Of a DNA stretch of 55,262 nucleotides, positions 15,545 to 21,853 are shown in pieces. The stretch comes from Patescibacteria group bacterium (GTDB taxonomy: Bacteria; Patescibacteriota; Minisyncoccia; Minisyncoccales; UBA5738). The stretch lies in NCBI GenBank assembly GCA_022710775.1, contig JAKLGH010000009.1:1-55262 (forward strand). Direction: 5' to 3'. The number at the start of each line of letters is the position of its first letter. Within the stretch, counting starts at the first letter, position 1. Position numbers and translations under genes: made by a program. A model generated the notes under the pieces. The model was not told the DNA's origin and did not search any database. It worked only from the letters and a program-made list of their open reading frames with translations.

Positions 15545-16694
15545 ATGAAAAATACACCACACGGGGCCTATTGAAACCATAATCAGCGGCGGCGCTTTCG
15601 GCCTGCCCACCAAAGGACATGAAGATATGTGGCGTAAAGCCGCCCGCTCGGCCGAAAAGCTGGTAATAGTGATCGCGAACAATCCCGGAAAGAGACCGAT
15701 TTTTTCGAACCGGGAACTCGTTGGAATGATCAAAACGATCGTTGCCGACATCCCCAACGCCGAGGTCCGGGTCGTGAAAAACAAATACCTGGTCCGCTAC
15801 GCCCAAGAGATCGGCGCCACCCATGTTTTCCGCGGCCTTCGCGACTACAAAGATCTTTCCGAAGAACAGGTGGCCCGAAGCGTAAACAAGGTTATCGCTC
15901 CCAATATCGACGCCGATTACTTCATCCCCGATGCCGATAAATTCCAGATAAGCTCCAGTATGGTATTGAGCCTTGTCGGATTTGAAGGCTGGGAAGAGCT
16001 TGTCGCCAATTACGTGCATCCGGCAGTCCTGGCCAAGCTTATTGACTGGCATTACGTCCGCCAGCATTGGCGCCAATTTTGGAATGCCGTCAACGCCCAG
16101 GATGATGAGACCGTGATGTGGAACAACATTGCCTCGCGTTACGGCCAAGACCACCGGGCTTACCACAGCTTGCTCTTCCATATCGCGCTGGCCCTTCGAG
16201 AGTTCGACCAGGTCAAACATCTGGTTGACGATCCGCTGGCCGTGGAAATGGCGCTTTGGTACCATGACATCGAATATGACCCGGCGCGTTCCGACAACGA
16301 AGCGCGAAGCGCCGACTTCGCTTGCGCCGCCGCCCGGAAAATGGGGCTCGATGACTATTTCGGCGAAAAGGTCGCTAACTTTATCGAAAACGCTAATTAC
16401 GCCGGCTCCCGTTTGACGTTCGCGGACAAAGACACTCAAATTCTCTACAATATCGACTATGCGATCTTGGGCGCGCAACCCCCCGTTTACCGGCGGTACG
16501 CCGGCGGCATCCGGGAGGAGTTCAGCCATGTTTCCGATGCCGCTTTTGCCGAGGGACGCACGCATGTTTTGCGCGAAATCCTCGGTCGCGGCAAGAAAGA
16601 CAAAATTTTCACCCTGAACCATTTTGGCTACCGCCTGGAAGCCCAAGCCAGAACCAACATCCAAGCCGAAATAGAAAGCCTTAAAGACTTTTAA
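15545..16694 (+). CDS. CoaD-like adenylyltransferase fused to an HD phosphohydrolase domain (frameshifted near start)
   Basis: The N-terminal part matches phosphopantetheine adenylyltransferase (CoaD): GGAFGLPTKGHEDM carries the T/HxGH nucleotide-binding motif, and VIVIANNPGKRPIFSNRE, VFRGLRDYKDL and QISSSMVLSL follow in order. From about residue 185 the protein resembles predicted metal-dependent HD phosphohydrolases (DHRAYHSLLFHI, ALWYHDIEYDPARSDNEARS), whose His/Asp residues bind metal. CoaD transfers AMP to phosphopantetheine, the fourth step of CoA synthesis; the fused HD domain may hydrolyse a related nucleotide or ester (inference). The true start is ATG 15545 with AAAGGAG upstream, but that frame meets TGA after nine codons. 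Removing one G from GGGG (15563-15566) restores MKNTPHGPIETIISGGAFGL. An uninterrupted frame from ATG 15627 lacks the nucleotide-binding motif. Sequencing error, real mutation and recoding are all possible. A terminator follows. Confidence 0.8.
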
Positions 16695-16719
16695 ACCGCG
16701 AGTTAAACCGCGGTTTTTT
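16694..16719 (+). terminator. Terminator after the CoaD-HD gene
   Basis: AACCGCG/CGCGGTT stem with TTTTC after it on the plus strand, touching the stop codon. Confidence 0.75.
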
Positions 16720-16737
16720 CATATCTAAAAAAAGAAA

Positions 16738-16758
16738 AATGGCAAACTGGTTGCCATT
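16738..16758 (-). terminator. Terminator after gene at 16763
   Basis: AATGGCAA/TTGCCATT stem followed on the minus strand by TTTCTTTTTTT. Confidence 0.75.
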
Positions 16759-16762
16759 ATGC

Positions 16763-17272
16763 CTACTGCAAAAATTTTTGCTTAACGCTCTCGGGAACGC
16801 GCGAAATGATCATGATCGTAAACGCATCCCCGAAAGGATTCCCGCCCTTAGTATAATAGACGGCAACGTCCCCGATCTTGAAAGCCTCATAGAGATCGTC
16901 AAGGAACGTTTTGCCCTCCCCCCTCATCGCAATCGCAAAATCCTCATTGCTCCAGGCCGCTCTAATCTCTCTTCCCGTTCCCAGCTCAAGATAATACTTC
17001 CCGACCGTATAAATCCCTTCCTGATCTCCGATAAACTCGTCGAGCAGGAGTATCCGCCACTCGCCGTAATCTCCAAGAGCGATTACGCGATCCGGAATTC
17101 TTCCAACACGGAACTGTTCAATACCCGGCAGATCTTCCGCGGAAGAAACTCTTAAAATCTGATTAATTCTCTGTATTCCGACTTCGTGCTCCCTGTAGCC
17201 GTTTGGCGGCAAGCGCACGCCGTAAGGCACGCCGTTGTCCGTCAAAACCAACGGATTGTTTGCCAATTTCAT
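16763..17272 (-). CDS. Hypothetical cytoplasmic protein (169 aa)
   Basis: No signal peptide or membrane helix and no cysteine. Mixed alpha/beta composition with segments GVPYGVRLPPNGYREHEVG, RVIALGDYGEWRILLLDEF and KIGDVAVYYTKGGNPFGDAF. I do not recognise a family. It is transcribed alone from a strong promoter (17337-17364) through a long leader and ends at its own terminator, so it is a single-gene unit. The gene diverges from the structured plus-strand unit that begins at 17474. The leader (17273-17330) has the hairpin AGGGTTTTAAAACCCT, which could affect expression. Confidence 0.65.
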   Translation of the reverse strand: MKLANNPLVLTDNGVPYGVRLPPNGYREHEVGIQRINQILRVSSAEDLPGIEQFRVGRIPDRVIALGDYGEWRILLLDEFIGDQEGIYTVGKYYLELGTGREIRAAWSNEDFAIAMRGEGKTFLDDLYEAFKIGDVAVYYTKGGNPFGDAFTIMIISRVPESVKQKFLQ

Positions 17273-17336
17273 CTTTCAATCTCCAGACCTTTTTTTCGCT
17301 TTTCAAAGGGTTTTAAAACCCTGTTATAACTGATTA

Positions 17337-17364
17337 ATTATATACAATACAACTAAAATGTCAA
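17337..17364 (-). promoter_or_regulatory. Promoter of gene at 16763
   Basis: TTGACA (17359-17364), a 16-nt spacer and TATAAT (17337-17342) on the minus strand. Confidence 0.75.
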
Positions 17365-17473
17365 GGAAAACTTTGGCAAAAACACCGGTCAAGCGTTGTC
17401 CCAGAAGCGAAAAACCCGGTTTTTAGCCTTATTTTTGGCCGCTTGCGCTAACCGGCCAACCCCCTCTTGCCTA

Positions 17474-17502
17474 TTGACAAATTATGTCATATATGCTATA
17501 AT
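17474..17502 (+). promoter_or_regulatory. Consensus promoter of the three-gene structured unit
   Basis: TTGACA (17474-17479), a 17-nt spacer and TATAAT (17497-17502). Transcription should begin near 17509, over 500 nt before the first start codon at 18041. Confidence 0.85.
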
Positions 17503-17508
17503 TATAAT

Positions 17509-17850
17509 ATCCGAAGATAGGAAAGCACCTGAAAATAACAATTATAATACTTTCTTTAGAGGAGAGAGTACCACCCCCAAAGGCCGAAAGCCCCAGGGAA
17601 CGGATCGCCAAACAATGACTATTCAAGGCGGCCGGGAAACTCACCATCTAAAGGAGGAGTACCGGCCGCCTTTAAAGATATATGGAGGAAACCTGGGAGA
17701 ATGATGGAGAGGAGAGAGTGGAAGCGAGGCACTGTCCTTCAGGGTTAACCTAAGGATGGTCCAACAAAACGCTTCTCGGGAACGGTGAGGAAAATTTATC
17801 AACAATTGTCCAATACCCTAACCCACACTCATCCCCATCATCCTCCCAAG
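17509..17850 (+). ncRNA. Long structured leader RNA, unrecognised family
   Basis: About 340 nt with no ORF and many complementary segments. An 11-bp perfect stem AAGGCGGCCGG/CCGGCCGCCTT lies at 17625-17672, enclosed by CCCAGG/CCTGGG (17592-17697). A second domain is closed by ATGATGG/CCATCAT plus GGGAG/CTCCC (about 17695-17850) and contains ACTGTCCTT/AAGGATGGT and GAAGCG/CGCTTC. The hairpin-loop segment CTCACC (17640-17645) can pair with GGTGAG (about 17784-17790), a possible pseudoknot. GAGGAGAGAGT and GGGAACGG each occur twice, which suggests an internal duplication. It is not RNase P, tmRNA, SRP or a riboswitch class I can match. It is either an independent RNA or a very large 5' regulatory region of the downstream genes. 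Confidence 0.55.
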
Positions 17851-17937
17851 TCAAAATAGCAATAAGCAGGGAGTTAATGAGTTTATGAGTTGATGAGACG
17901 AGCAATGCTTCAAAAACGCGTCTTTTGAGCGGCGACT

Positions 17938-17969
17938 TGAACGGCAGAAATGCTTTTCAAATCGCCGCT
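17938..17969 (+). promoter_or_regulatory. Hairpin before gene 1 of the structured unit
   Basis: AGCGGCGA and TCGCCGCT pair (8 bp), extended by TTGAA/TTCAA. It is followed by the segment AGCAGAAAAATTTAACAATT, which recurs in nearly the same form after each copy of the 129-bp module. Confidence 0.6.
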
Positions 17970-18040
17970 AACAAAAGCAAGTGAGCCCAAAGCAGAAAAA
18001 TTTAACAATTCAAAATACTAGGAAAGGAGGACTGAGAAAA

Positions 18041-18487
18041 ATGGAAATTATTGGAGAAGCTAGGTTGGATAGACTTCAAGCAATATTCGCAGCCATGGGC
18101 GGAAACCCATTTGAATATTATCCTGCGGATATGATAGCAACCATTCCGGGGATTAAATGGAAGCAAGGCATCATGCAAGGAGTCGACTTTAACAAGCTAA
18201 CCGAGGGTCAACGTTATCTCATGGAGGAGATATGCGTCCTAAGGCGAGCGGTATCCGAAGCCAAGAATCACATAAACCAAGCAAGAAACCATTTGACCGG
18301 AAACTACGACCGAACAGCAGTTGAGGCCTTTGAGGAAAGAAAAAACTTCGAGCCCCCATGTTTCGAGTATGGTAGCGGATCTGGAAACTATGTTAGCAAT
18401 TTAGTTTCCAGAAATGGAATACTGTACTTCGTTGCGCGGCTTCCAAACTATCGGGAGCAGTTAATCCCGATAGCAGTAAACGCGTAA
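18041..18487 (+). CDS. Unknown protein 1 of the structured unit (148 aa)
   Basis: The start is set by AAAGGAGG ten nt before the ATG. The protein begins MEIIGEARLDRLQAIFAAMG and is soluble. A helical middle (KLTEGQRYLMEEICVLRRAV, then SEAKNHINQARNHL) is probably a coiled or helical hairpin, and the C-terminal beta part reads NLVSRNGILYFVARLPNYRE. No signal peptide, no metal-binding Cys/His cluster, no known domain. It is the first gene of a three-gene plus-strand unit with long structured non-coding stretches between genes. The initiation context GACTGAGAAAAATG is repeated before gene 2 (GATTGAGAAAAATG), which suggests a shared translation signal. Function unknown. Confidence 0.7.
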   Translation: MEIIGEARLDRLQAIFAAMGGNPFEYYPADMIATIPGIKWKQGIMQGVDFNKLTEGQRYLMEEICVLRRAVSEAKNHINQARNHLTGNYDRTAVEAFEERKNFEPPCFEYGSGSGNYVSNLVSRNGILYFVARLPNYREQLIPIAVNA

Positions 18488-18500
18488 AGAAGTATTTGTA

Positions 18501-18629
18501 GTATGAGGAAGGAGGGCCTTTAATCCCCTCCAAGCGGCAACGGAAGAGGCCGCATAATAAATAAACTCTTCCTTTCACTTGAGGCTGTGATCGTAAGATC
18601 GTAGCCTCAAGCAGAAAAGTTTAACAATT
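18501..18629 (+). repeat. 129-bp structured module, copy A
   Basis: Aligned with 19267-19395 it differs at about 8 positions (about 94% identity). It contains GGAGG/CCTCC, GGAAGAG/CTCTTCC and a 12-bp hairpin GAGGCTGTGATC/GATCGTAGCCTC closed by GTAA, with two G-U pairs. In copy B the loop becomes GTTT and the outer pairs change while pairing is mostly kept. It ends with AAGCAGAAAAGTTTAACAATT-type sequence. Confidence 0.85.
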
Positions 18630-18648
18630 AAATAATGAAAGTGGGCGT

Positions 18649-18703
18649 CGGTTCGGGAGGCAGTCCTTAAATTAATAATAAATCGAAGGACTCCCCCGAA
18701 CCG
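18649..18703 (+). promoter_or_regulatory. Large hairpin before gene 2
   Basis: CGGTTCGGG pairs with CCCGAACCG and the inner AGTCCTT with AAGGACT, leaving a 17-nt A/T-rich loop. It lies 48 nt before the ATG at 18751. There is no T-run after it, so control of RNA stability or translation is more likely than termination. Confidence 0.6.
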
Positions 18704-18750
18704 CCGCTCAAAGAATAACGCGGCTTTAATCTTTAAGAGGATTGAGAAAA

Positions 18751-19272
18751 ATGAGAACTATGCCACCATGCCCGGAAACCCCAGCCAGGGGTAACGTATC
18801 GAACGGAAAGAAAACCGAATCTCCCGTCGTTGACGGGGTAATGATAAGAACCACCCACCGCGTTGCGGTTCGGGTGACCTGGCCAGGCGGTGCCTGGGCC
18901 AACTTTATGGAGGATGGAACCTTTTTTTCTAGATCCACCTCCGTTAGCAACGAAGACGTCGCTGAAGCTAGAAGGATCCTCCCCAATATGGAGGAAGTAG
19001 CCACCCAGCGCCGAGCCTTCCGCACCCTCCTTCGGGAGGAAGCGGAGCAAGTCTTAACGGATAGCCGGATTCATTACCCAGGCCGGGGCCATTCCAAGAA
19101 TATCGGAGGCTGCAGAAGAAGCCTCTGGGCTTCAATGGCCGAAGAGCTAAGAGCTCTCGGTTACCAGACAGTAGAAGTCTGGGAACCCTGGTGCCAGCAG
19201 CGTGGGTGTGATACCCACAACTGGTGCCTCTGGCCCCCGGTACCCTACCGGGAAGAAGCTTATATAGCATGA
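18751..19272 (+). CDS. Unknown protein 2 of the structured unit (173 aa)
   Basis: ATG 18751 is preceded by AAGAGG. The protein is basic and soluble. A beta-rich part reads GVMIRTTHRVAVRVTWPGG; a helical part contains DVAEARRILPNMEEVA and TQRRAFRTLLREEAEQVL. The C-terminal half has GRGHSKNIGGCRRSLWASMA, then VEVWEPWCQQRGCDTHNWCL, with four or five Cys and two His that might bind a metal. No family is recognised. It follows copy A of the 129-bp module and is followed at once by copy B. The G+C content is higher than that of neighbouring genes, so horizontal origin is possible. Confidence 0.65.
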   Translation: MRTMPPCPETPARGNVSNGKKTESPVVDGVMIRTTHRVAVRVTWPGGAWANFMEDGTFFSRSTSVSNEDVAEARRILPNMEEVATQRRAFRTLLREEAEQVLTDSRIHYPGRGHSKNIGGCRRSLWASMAEELRALGYQTVEVWEPWCQQRGCDTHNWCLWPPVPYREEAYIA

Positions 19273-19395
19273 AGATGGAGAGCCTTTAATCCCCTCCAAG
19301 CGGCAACGGAAGAGGCCGCATAATAAATAAACTCTTCCTTTCACTTGGGGCTGTGATCGTTTGATCGTAGCCTGAAGCAGAAAAGTTTAACAATT
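19267..19395 (+). repeat. 129-bp structured module, copy B
   Basis: Direct repeat of 18501-18629. It begins within the last codons of gene 2 and ends in AAGTTTAACAATTTAATG. The hairpin GGGCTGTGATC/GATCGTAGCCT is kept with compensating or wobble changes. Confidence 0.85.
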
Positions 19396-19438
19396 TAATG
19401 TTGCGGCGCTAAGCCGCCAACCAGTCCGATGAACTTCA

Positions 19439-19762
19439 GATCGGGGAATAGCGTGAGAAATTGCCTGCCGCAAGGCAAGGCACCGTCCCCGATCCGCGCT
19501 GCGGTTAAGGAACAAAAATCTCTCTCCTCTAAGCGCTGATTCTCGGTTTGATATTTATCAAGGAGCTTGCTCCCAACTGGTTTGCGGCTTGGCGCCAGCA
19601 AATTAAAAAAGCATCGCCCAAAACAACAATTTAACCATTCGCACATTCGCGCGAATGTGCGAATGGTTGAAAAAGGAAAGTTCTTTTGACAATTGAAATT
19701 TTTTGCCAGGTTTTGGCGCAGGGGTTTTGGCTTTATTTGGCCGAAAGTCCTGCGCCGAAACC
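19439..19762 (+). promoter_or_regulatory. Hairpin-rich 420-nt intergenic region before gene 3
   Basis: Three strong inverted repeats lie between copy B and gene 3. GATCGGGGA/TCCCCGATC (19439-19494) encloses a small TTGCCT/AGGCAA stem. A perfect 36-bp palindrome lies at 19633-19668, with arms from AACCATTCGCACATTCGC. GGTTTTGGCGCAGG pairs with CCTGCGCCGAAACC (about 19711-19762, one or two G-U pairs). No ORF with a ribosome site is seen here. Confidence 0.6.
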
Positions 19763-19812
19763 CGGCACCGGCTGTAATGCCGAAAAATTGACATAGTAAG
19801 GAGATGCAAGAG

Positions 19813-20790
19813 ATGGATGGGATGAATAGCGAAGCAATTTTCGCCGACAGCAGAGACTTGGCCGCCTACGCGGTCCGCGTTGCACGCGTACCGGGCATCG
19901 GCCTGGTAATGCGGTGCGATAACGCCATCGGATATCTTCCGGAACTGATGGAAAAGAAAATTGAACCCCCTCTTATCATTTCAAGCCGGGGAAACAACAA
20001 TAGATTAACCGGGTTTGTAAAGATTGAGGGAGGCAGGTCCCACCTTGAACATGTGGTGGGTATCAAAGGTTTCCCGTTCCAAACCAAGCTTAATGCCTTC
20101 CGGGCCTTGCCAACACCCATGCAGGTGGTTATTGTGCCTGCAGACACCCGGATGGAAAAAATCCAAACGGATGCCAGAACCGCCCGCGCCGCTTTCAGGG
20201 CGATTGAAGCCAGAAGCGACGTTCAAAAAGAGTCAGTGATCATTGCCGCGGGCAATGATATGCTGGTCCAGGGCTGGGAAATTCTTTTGTCCGCCGATAA
20301 TTCGGACATGCCGTATTTCCCAGAGGAACCCCGAAAAGAACTTTTCTCGGCAGAAAATATGGTTAACGCGGCGCTCCGCCAGCACGCAAAGCGCCTGGAC
20401 GAAAATCCGATCGGAGGCGATGGCCAGCAGTTTATGCTGCTAAATAAAATTCTCGCCGACGAAGCTGTCGGGGATAACAGCTGGCGGGATAAGCTCTTAC
20501 CCGCCTACACCAGGAGGTTGGCCGGAAAAGATGCCGAAGCTATTGTTTCCCGGCTGGCACAAAGGATGCGCGAGGACGGCTGGTCGCTGACAATCGACAT
20601 GGCCGACAACACGCTTCCCTTGAAAGCTATTGCGCCGGACGGGGAAATTGTAACTTCTGGTCTACGCCTGGGAAGTGTCAAGGACCGGACATATTGGAAA
20701 GAGCTTTTAGTCGAGCTTTGCGACGGACTTGGCTTTGAAGCTCAGAAAAAGCTGCTTTGCCAATTCGAACCGCAAAAGGCATTGGCTTAA
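19813..20790 (+). CDS. Unknown protein 3 of the structured unit (325 aa)
   Basis: The start at 19813 is favoured over ATG 19804 because AAGGAG (19798-19803) is 9 nt upstream. The protein begins MDGMNSEAIFADSRDLAAYA and is soluble with mixed alpha/beta composition: VVIVPADTRMEKIQTDARTA, QKESVIIAAGNDMLVQGWEI and KDAEAIVSRLAQRMREDGWS. The VIIAAGND and VVIVPADTR strands followed by helices would suit a Rossmann-like or TIM-like fold, but no catalytic motif stands out. No signal peptide. It closes the unit; a terminator follows at 20804. Function unknown. Confidence 0.7.
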   Translation: MDGMNSEAIFADSRDLAAYAVRVARVPGIGLVMRCDNAIGYLPELMEKKIEPPLIISSRGNNNRLTGFVKIEGGRSHLEHVVGIKGFPFQTKLNAFRALPTPMQVVIVPADTRMEKIQTDARTARAAFRAIEARSDVQKESVIIAAGNDMLVQGWEILLSADNSDMPYFPEEPRKELFSAENMVNAALRQHAKRLDENPIGGDGQQFMLLNKILADEAVGDNSWRDKLLPAYTRRLAGKDAEAIVSRLAQRMREDGWSLTIDMADNTLPLKAIAPDGEIVTSGLRLGSVKDRTYWKELLVELCDGLGFEAQKKLLCQFEPQKALA

Positions 20791-20803
20791 AGCGACGCTA
20801 TAA

Positions 20804-20830
20804 CAGGGAATGATCTTCCCTGGTTTATTT
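20804..20830 (+). terminator. Terminator of the structured unit
   Basis: CAGGGAA-tgatc-TTCCCTG followed by GTTTATTTT on the plus strand. Confidence 0.75.
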
Positions 20831-20895
20831 TCTTCTCCCTGCTCCGAAGGAATAAATAATTTAAAAGCTCTGCGGTGCGTAATTTAATGGAGGTG

Positions 20896-21207
20896 TCCCT
20901 GTACTAGATTTTGGACTCAACCCTTCAACGCGTAAAAATAATCTTTTAATCTGCGCTTAAGCAATCTTTTTCCTTGAGTAGTTTTAAAAAAGTGTTCTCT
21001 ACGCTTGGCATCAGTTTCGATTAAACAAGCCTCATAATATATTACGACCCAAGGCCGACTTATCTTGGTTGAAGGGTTGATTCCATTATTATGTTCTTTC
21101 AGTCTATTTTGTAAATCGTTTGTATAACCAAAATACAAAGCACTGTCCTTTTTGCTTTGCAATACATAAGTATAGAACATAATAATGGTCCAAAATTCAG
21201 TACAGGG
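20896..21207. mobile_element. GIY-YIG cassette with terminal inverted repeats
   Basis: CCCTGTACT-AG-ATTTTGGAC (20897-20916) is repeated inverted at 21187-21206 as CCCTGTACT-GA-ATTTTGGAC: 18 of 20 positions match. The repeats tightly frame one GIY-YIG gene. The right repeat abuts a 20-bp copy of the tRNA-Phe 3' end. This looks like a small mobile cassette, though no transposase is present, so it may be moved in trans or by the nuclease itself (inference). Confidence 0.55.
20917..21180 (-). CDS. GIY-YIG nuclease-like protein (UPF0213 type)
   Basis: 87 aa, the usual size of single-domain GIY-YIG proteins. The fold signatures are in order: FYTYVLQSK (GIY strand), ALYFGYTNDLQNRLKEHNNG (YIG strand, with the catalytic Arg in NRLKEHN), then KISRPWVVIYYEA with the conserved Glu region, and KRREHFFKTTQGKRLL. 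Members cleave DNA or are found as small stand-alone nucleases of unknown role; they are very common in candidate-phyla genomes. The gene fills a cassette bounded by inverted repeats and lies beside tRNA-Phe. The stop codon lies next to the left repeat. Confidence 0.85.
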   Translation of the reverse strand: MFYTYVLQSKKDSALYFGYTNDLQNRLKEHNNGINPSTKISRPWVVIYYEACLIETDAKRREHFFKTTQGKRLLKRRLKDYFYALKG

Positions 21208-21227
21208 TGCCGAGGTCCGGAATCGAA
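21208..21227. repeat. 20-bp duplicate of the tRNA-Phe 3' end (att-like)
   Basis: Identical to 21308-21327, the first 20 plus-strand bases of the tRNA gene (its 3' end). The copies are exactly 100 bp apart. tRNA 3'-end duplications are the usual trace of integrase-type insertion, but here they flank only 80 bp without a gene. Confidence 0.6.
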
Positions 21228-21307
21228 TGGTTCGGCAAGCTCACCATTTCTTTGAACAACAATATTCTTAATATTACTGCTCGCACTGAGAAGCGAAGCG
21301 ACGAATG

Positions 21308-21380
21308 TGCCGAGGTCCGGAATCGAACCGGAATCTGATGATTTTCAGTCATCCGCCGTGACCGACTTGGCTACCTCGGC
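21308..21380 (-). tRNA. tRNA-Phe (GAA)
   Basis: A 73-nt cloverleaf on the minus strand. Acceptor GCCGAGG/CCTCGGC with discriminator A, D-arm GCC/GGC, anticodon stem GATGA/TCATC with loop CTGAAAA (anticodon GAA), T-arm TCCGGTTCGATTCCGGA. CCA is not encoded. Confidence 0.92.
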
Positions 21381-21433
21381 AAACGCTATCCAAACACATC
21401 ATTTATAACAAAAATCCTAACCTTTGTGAAGCC

Positions 21434-21850
21434 CTACGGCCGGTCCGCGCGCGGTCGCAATTTTCCTTCGATAAAATTTTTAAAAGTCAAAAACAAGGGT
21501 TTGGGCAGATCCTCCATGCCAAACAGCTCGATTTCGGTAAACTCGCGGTCGCTTTCTTTAAGCTTCCCGGAAAGCCACAAGCCCTGGAGCCATATCGTAA
21601 TGTAGTGCTTGCCTTCCTTTTCAAAAAAATCCTCGGTAAATCCCAGCACTTTCAAATTTCCAACTTCTATGCCGGCTTCTTCTTTTACTTCCCGCCGCCC
21701 GGCTTCTACGGCGGTTTCGCCAAAATCAATATGCCCGCCCGGCGGCGCCCAAGTGCCTTCCCCGTGGGAACCGGTTCTTTTGATCAAAACCACTTTTCCA
21801 TCCTTATCGCAAACCAACACCCCCACTCCGACTTTAACTTTTTTTCCCAT
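21434..21850 (-). CDS. Nudix hydrolase (MutT-like)
   Basis: 138 aa. The nudix box is complete: G(x5)E(x7)REVxEEAGI within GGHIDFGETAVEAGRREVKE, where the Glu residues bind the metal. The N-terminus VGVGVLVCDKDGKVVLIKR and the preceding TWAPPGG are usual for the MutT/ADP-sugar type. The enzyme hydrolyses a nucleoside diphosphate linked to X; which substrate cannot be told from sequence. The start lies 3 bp after the tgt stop on the same strand, so the two genes share a transcript and are probably translationally coupled. Confidence 0.9.
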   Translation of the reverse strand: MGKKVKVGVGVLVCDKDGKVVLIKRTGSHGEGTWAPPGGHIDFGETAVEAGRREVKEEAGIEVGNLKVLGFTEDFFEKEGKHYITIWLQGLWLSGKLKESDREFTEIELFGMEDLPKPLFLTFKNFIEGKLRPRADRP

Positions 21851-21853
21851 ATG

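Noticed and set aside
15498-16664. Long open frame (388 codons) on the minus strand opposite the CoaD-HD gene
   Set aside because: The plus-strand frame shows clear CoaD and HD motifs; the antisense protein has no motif and arises from codon bias.
17509-17850. RNase P RNA or tmRNA
   Set aside because: The P4 consensus and CR motifs of RNase P, and the tRNA-like ends and tag frame of tmRNA, are not found.
18393-18578. Minus-strand frame starting MKGRVYLLCGLFRCRLEGIK, also present at 19147-19344
   Set aside because: Both are antisense to the duplicated 129-bp module; the shared start is a result of the repeat, and there is no ribosome site.
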